Shown here piece by piece: positions 6,035 through 7,085 of a stretch of 7,085 nucleotides of DNA. A model generated the notes under the pieces. The model made no database searches and was not told the origin of the DNA. It saw only the letters and a program-made list of their open reading frames with translations. How positions within the stretch are numbered: the first letter of the stretch is position 1; each line of letters opens with the position of its first letter. The DNA lies in contig CAYLZW010000292.1 of assembly GCA_964388085.1 (NCBI GenBank), positions 1 to 7,085 of the forward strand, given 5' to 3'. Source of the DNA: CAYLZW01 sp964388085 (GTDB lineage: Bacteria > Myxococcota > UBA727 > CAYLZW01). The position numbers and the translations under genes are program-made.

Positions 6035-7085
6035 GGAGCTACCTTCAGCCAGGGCTCCGCCCAGCTCGGCAACGGGACGTCGTCATACCAGCCGAGGTGC
6101 CGGCCTACGGCGGCGAAGGTGACGACCCCCGAGAGCGCTACGACGAGAAACAACAGCCACGCGCCGAGCGAGCTGCGCCGCTTCACGATGAGCCGCGAGG
6201 GGCGGGTCTCCTCGAGCGGCACCTGCCCGACCCAGTCCGCGGCGTCGGTACGCGCGAGCATCAACGTCGGTGGCTGCGCCGGCTCCACGTCGTCCTCGAC
6301 GGGGTCGGCGGGCGGCGCGGCGATGGCCTCGCGCAGCGCCGGCCTCGGCCGGCCGGGATCGGAGGGGCTCATGACGTCGCTCGGCTCCTCCCAGCTCTGT
6401 CCGTAGCCGAGCTGCTGCCGCACGCGCTTCAGCCGCGCGATGAGCTCCTGCATGCTCTCGGGGCGGTGCGCGGCCTTCTTCTCGAGGCACTGCAGCACGA
6501 GCTCGCAGAGGTCGTCGGGGATCTCGGGGTTCGTCAGCGGCGGCGGCACCTCGTCGAGGTGCTTCATCATGATCTCGATGGGAGCGCTGCCGTCGAAGGG
6601 CACGACGCCCGTCAGCATGCGGTAGAGCACGCAGCCGAACGCGTAGATGTCCGTGCGCGCGTCGACGGGCCGGCCCTCCACCTGCTCGGGCGCGACGTAG
6701 CGGGGCGAGCCGAGGAAGGTGCCGGCGCGCGTGAGCGCTGGCTCGGCCGGCCCGCGCACCGTCTTCGCGAGGCCGAAGTCGAGCACCTTCACGAAGTCGG
6801 CGTCGCCGTCCTCGGCGTCCTCGTGGCGGATGAGCATCACGTTACCGGGCTTCAGATCGCGATGAACGATGCCGTTCGCGTGGGCCTCGCGCAGCGAGCG
6901 GCACATCTGCAGCGCGATGTTCACGGCGCGCAGCGGCGGCAGCCCGCCCTTCGCCAGCGCGCGCGAGAGCGTCTCGCCCTCGAGCAGCTCCATCGCGATC
7001 CAGAACACCCGGCTGTCGTCGAGCAGACCCGAGCCGTAGTCGAACACGGTGATGGTGTTCGGGTGCTTCAGCTTCGACGACGTCG
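6028..7085 (-). CDS. Transmembrane Ser/Thr protein kinase, N-terminus cut by window edge
   Basis: Hanks-type kinase, 351 residues visible; the glycine-rich loop and ATP-binding lysine lie beyond the right edge. The window starts near the end of helix C (KLKHPNTITVFDYG). Then come the hinge (WIAMELLEGETL), the catalytic loop HRDLKPGN (6864-6841, canonical RD type), VKVLDFGLAK with DFG at 6780-6772, the activation segment GSPRYVAPEQ (APE at 6693-6685) and DIYAFGCVLYRMLTGVVPF. All catalytic residues in view are intact, so activity is expected. The segment RHEDAEDGDADFVKVLDFG is typical of myxobacterial kinases. After the kinase come an 80-residue Pro/Ala/Asp-rich linker, basic VKRR, one membrane helix (LGAWLLFLVVALSGVVTFAAV, 6168-6106) and only about 25 periplasmic residues. 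It thus has no sizeable sensor outside. Any in-frame GTG near 7047 is internal, not the start. It leads into the PilZ gene. Confidence 0.93.
   Translation of the reverse strand, partial: TSSKLKHPNTITVFDYGSGLLDDSRVFWIAMELLEGETLSRALAKGGLPPLRAVNIALQMCRSLREAHANGIVHRDLKPGNVMLIRHEDAEDGDADFVKVLDFGLAKTVRGPAEPALTRAGTFLGSPRYVAPEQVEGRPVDARTDIYAFGCVLYRMLTGVVPFDGSAPIEIMMKHLDEVPPPLTNPEIPDDLCELVLQCLEKKAAHRPESMQELIARLKRVRQQLGYGQSWEEPSDVMSPSDPGRPRPALREAIAAPPADPVEDDVEPAQPPTLMLARTDAADWVGQVPLEETRPSRLIVKRRSSLGAWLLFLVVALSGVVTFAAVGRHLGWYDDVPLPSWAEPWLKVAPR
6106..6168 (-). other. Single transmembrane helix of the kinase
   Basis: A 21-residue uncharged stretch, preceded by K-R-R and followed by about 25 residues to the stop. 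The positive-inside rule puts the kinase in the cytoplasm and the short Trp/Pro-containing tail in the periplasm. The small tail makes ligand sensing by a folded external domain unlikely. Confidence 0.85.

Overview
This window is high-G+C, gene-dense bacterial chromosome with almost no spacer DNA. Three features suggest a Myxococcota-like (deltaproteobacterial) organism: a membrane-anchored Ser/Thr kinase with the DFVKVLDFGLAK signature common in that phylum, two cyclic-di-GMP receptor-type domains (MshEN and PilZ), and a LolB-like outer-membrane lipoprotein. This placement is an inference from gene style, not a phylogenetic result. No mobile element, CRISPR array, tRNA or rRNA is visible.

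Layout. Positions 1-290 (minus) hold the start of a GspE/PilB-type protein whose N-terminus is a textbook MshEN domain; it runs off the left edge. Positions 450-4663 (minus) hold four very tightly packed genes, read from right to left. They are a stand-alone LON substrate-binding-domain protein, a secreted TatT-like TPR protein, a 630-residue TPR protein with a signal peptide, and a LolB/DUF4292-like lipoprotein. The junctions are TGATG, a 1-nt gap and GTGA, so this is almost certainly one translationally coupled operon. A 190-nt divergent spacer follows, then folE-like GTP cyclohydrolase I on the plus strand (4854-5495). It converges, with 14 nt between stops, on a second minus-strand pair. 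That pair is a Ser/Thr protein kinase (cut by the right edge) followed by a PilZ-domain protein whose ribosome-binding site overlaps the kinase stop codon.

How the genes may work together. The TPR-LolB-like pair resembles the TPR protein/lolB gene pair of Pseudomonas (PA4667-PA4668), so the four-gene operon is best read as an envelope or lipoprotein-handling module. The added LON-domain and TatT-like proteins make it unusual. The kinase-PilZ pair suggests a junction between phosphorylation and c-di-GMP signalling. The GTP cyclohydrolase keeps its three zinc ligands but differs at several usually conserved active-site positions, and is the enzyme here most worth testing.

The most distinctive DNA-level feature is an in-frame 15-bp minisatellite in the LolB-like gene. 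It encodes five pentapeptides of the form xSDFx next to a conserved segment of the fold.
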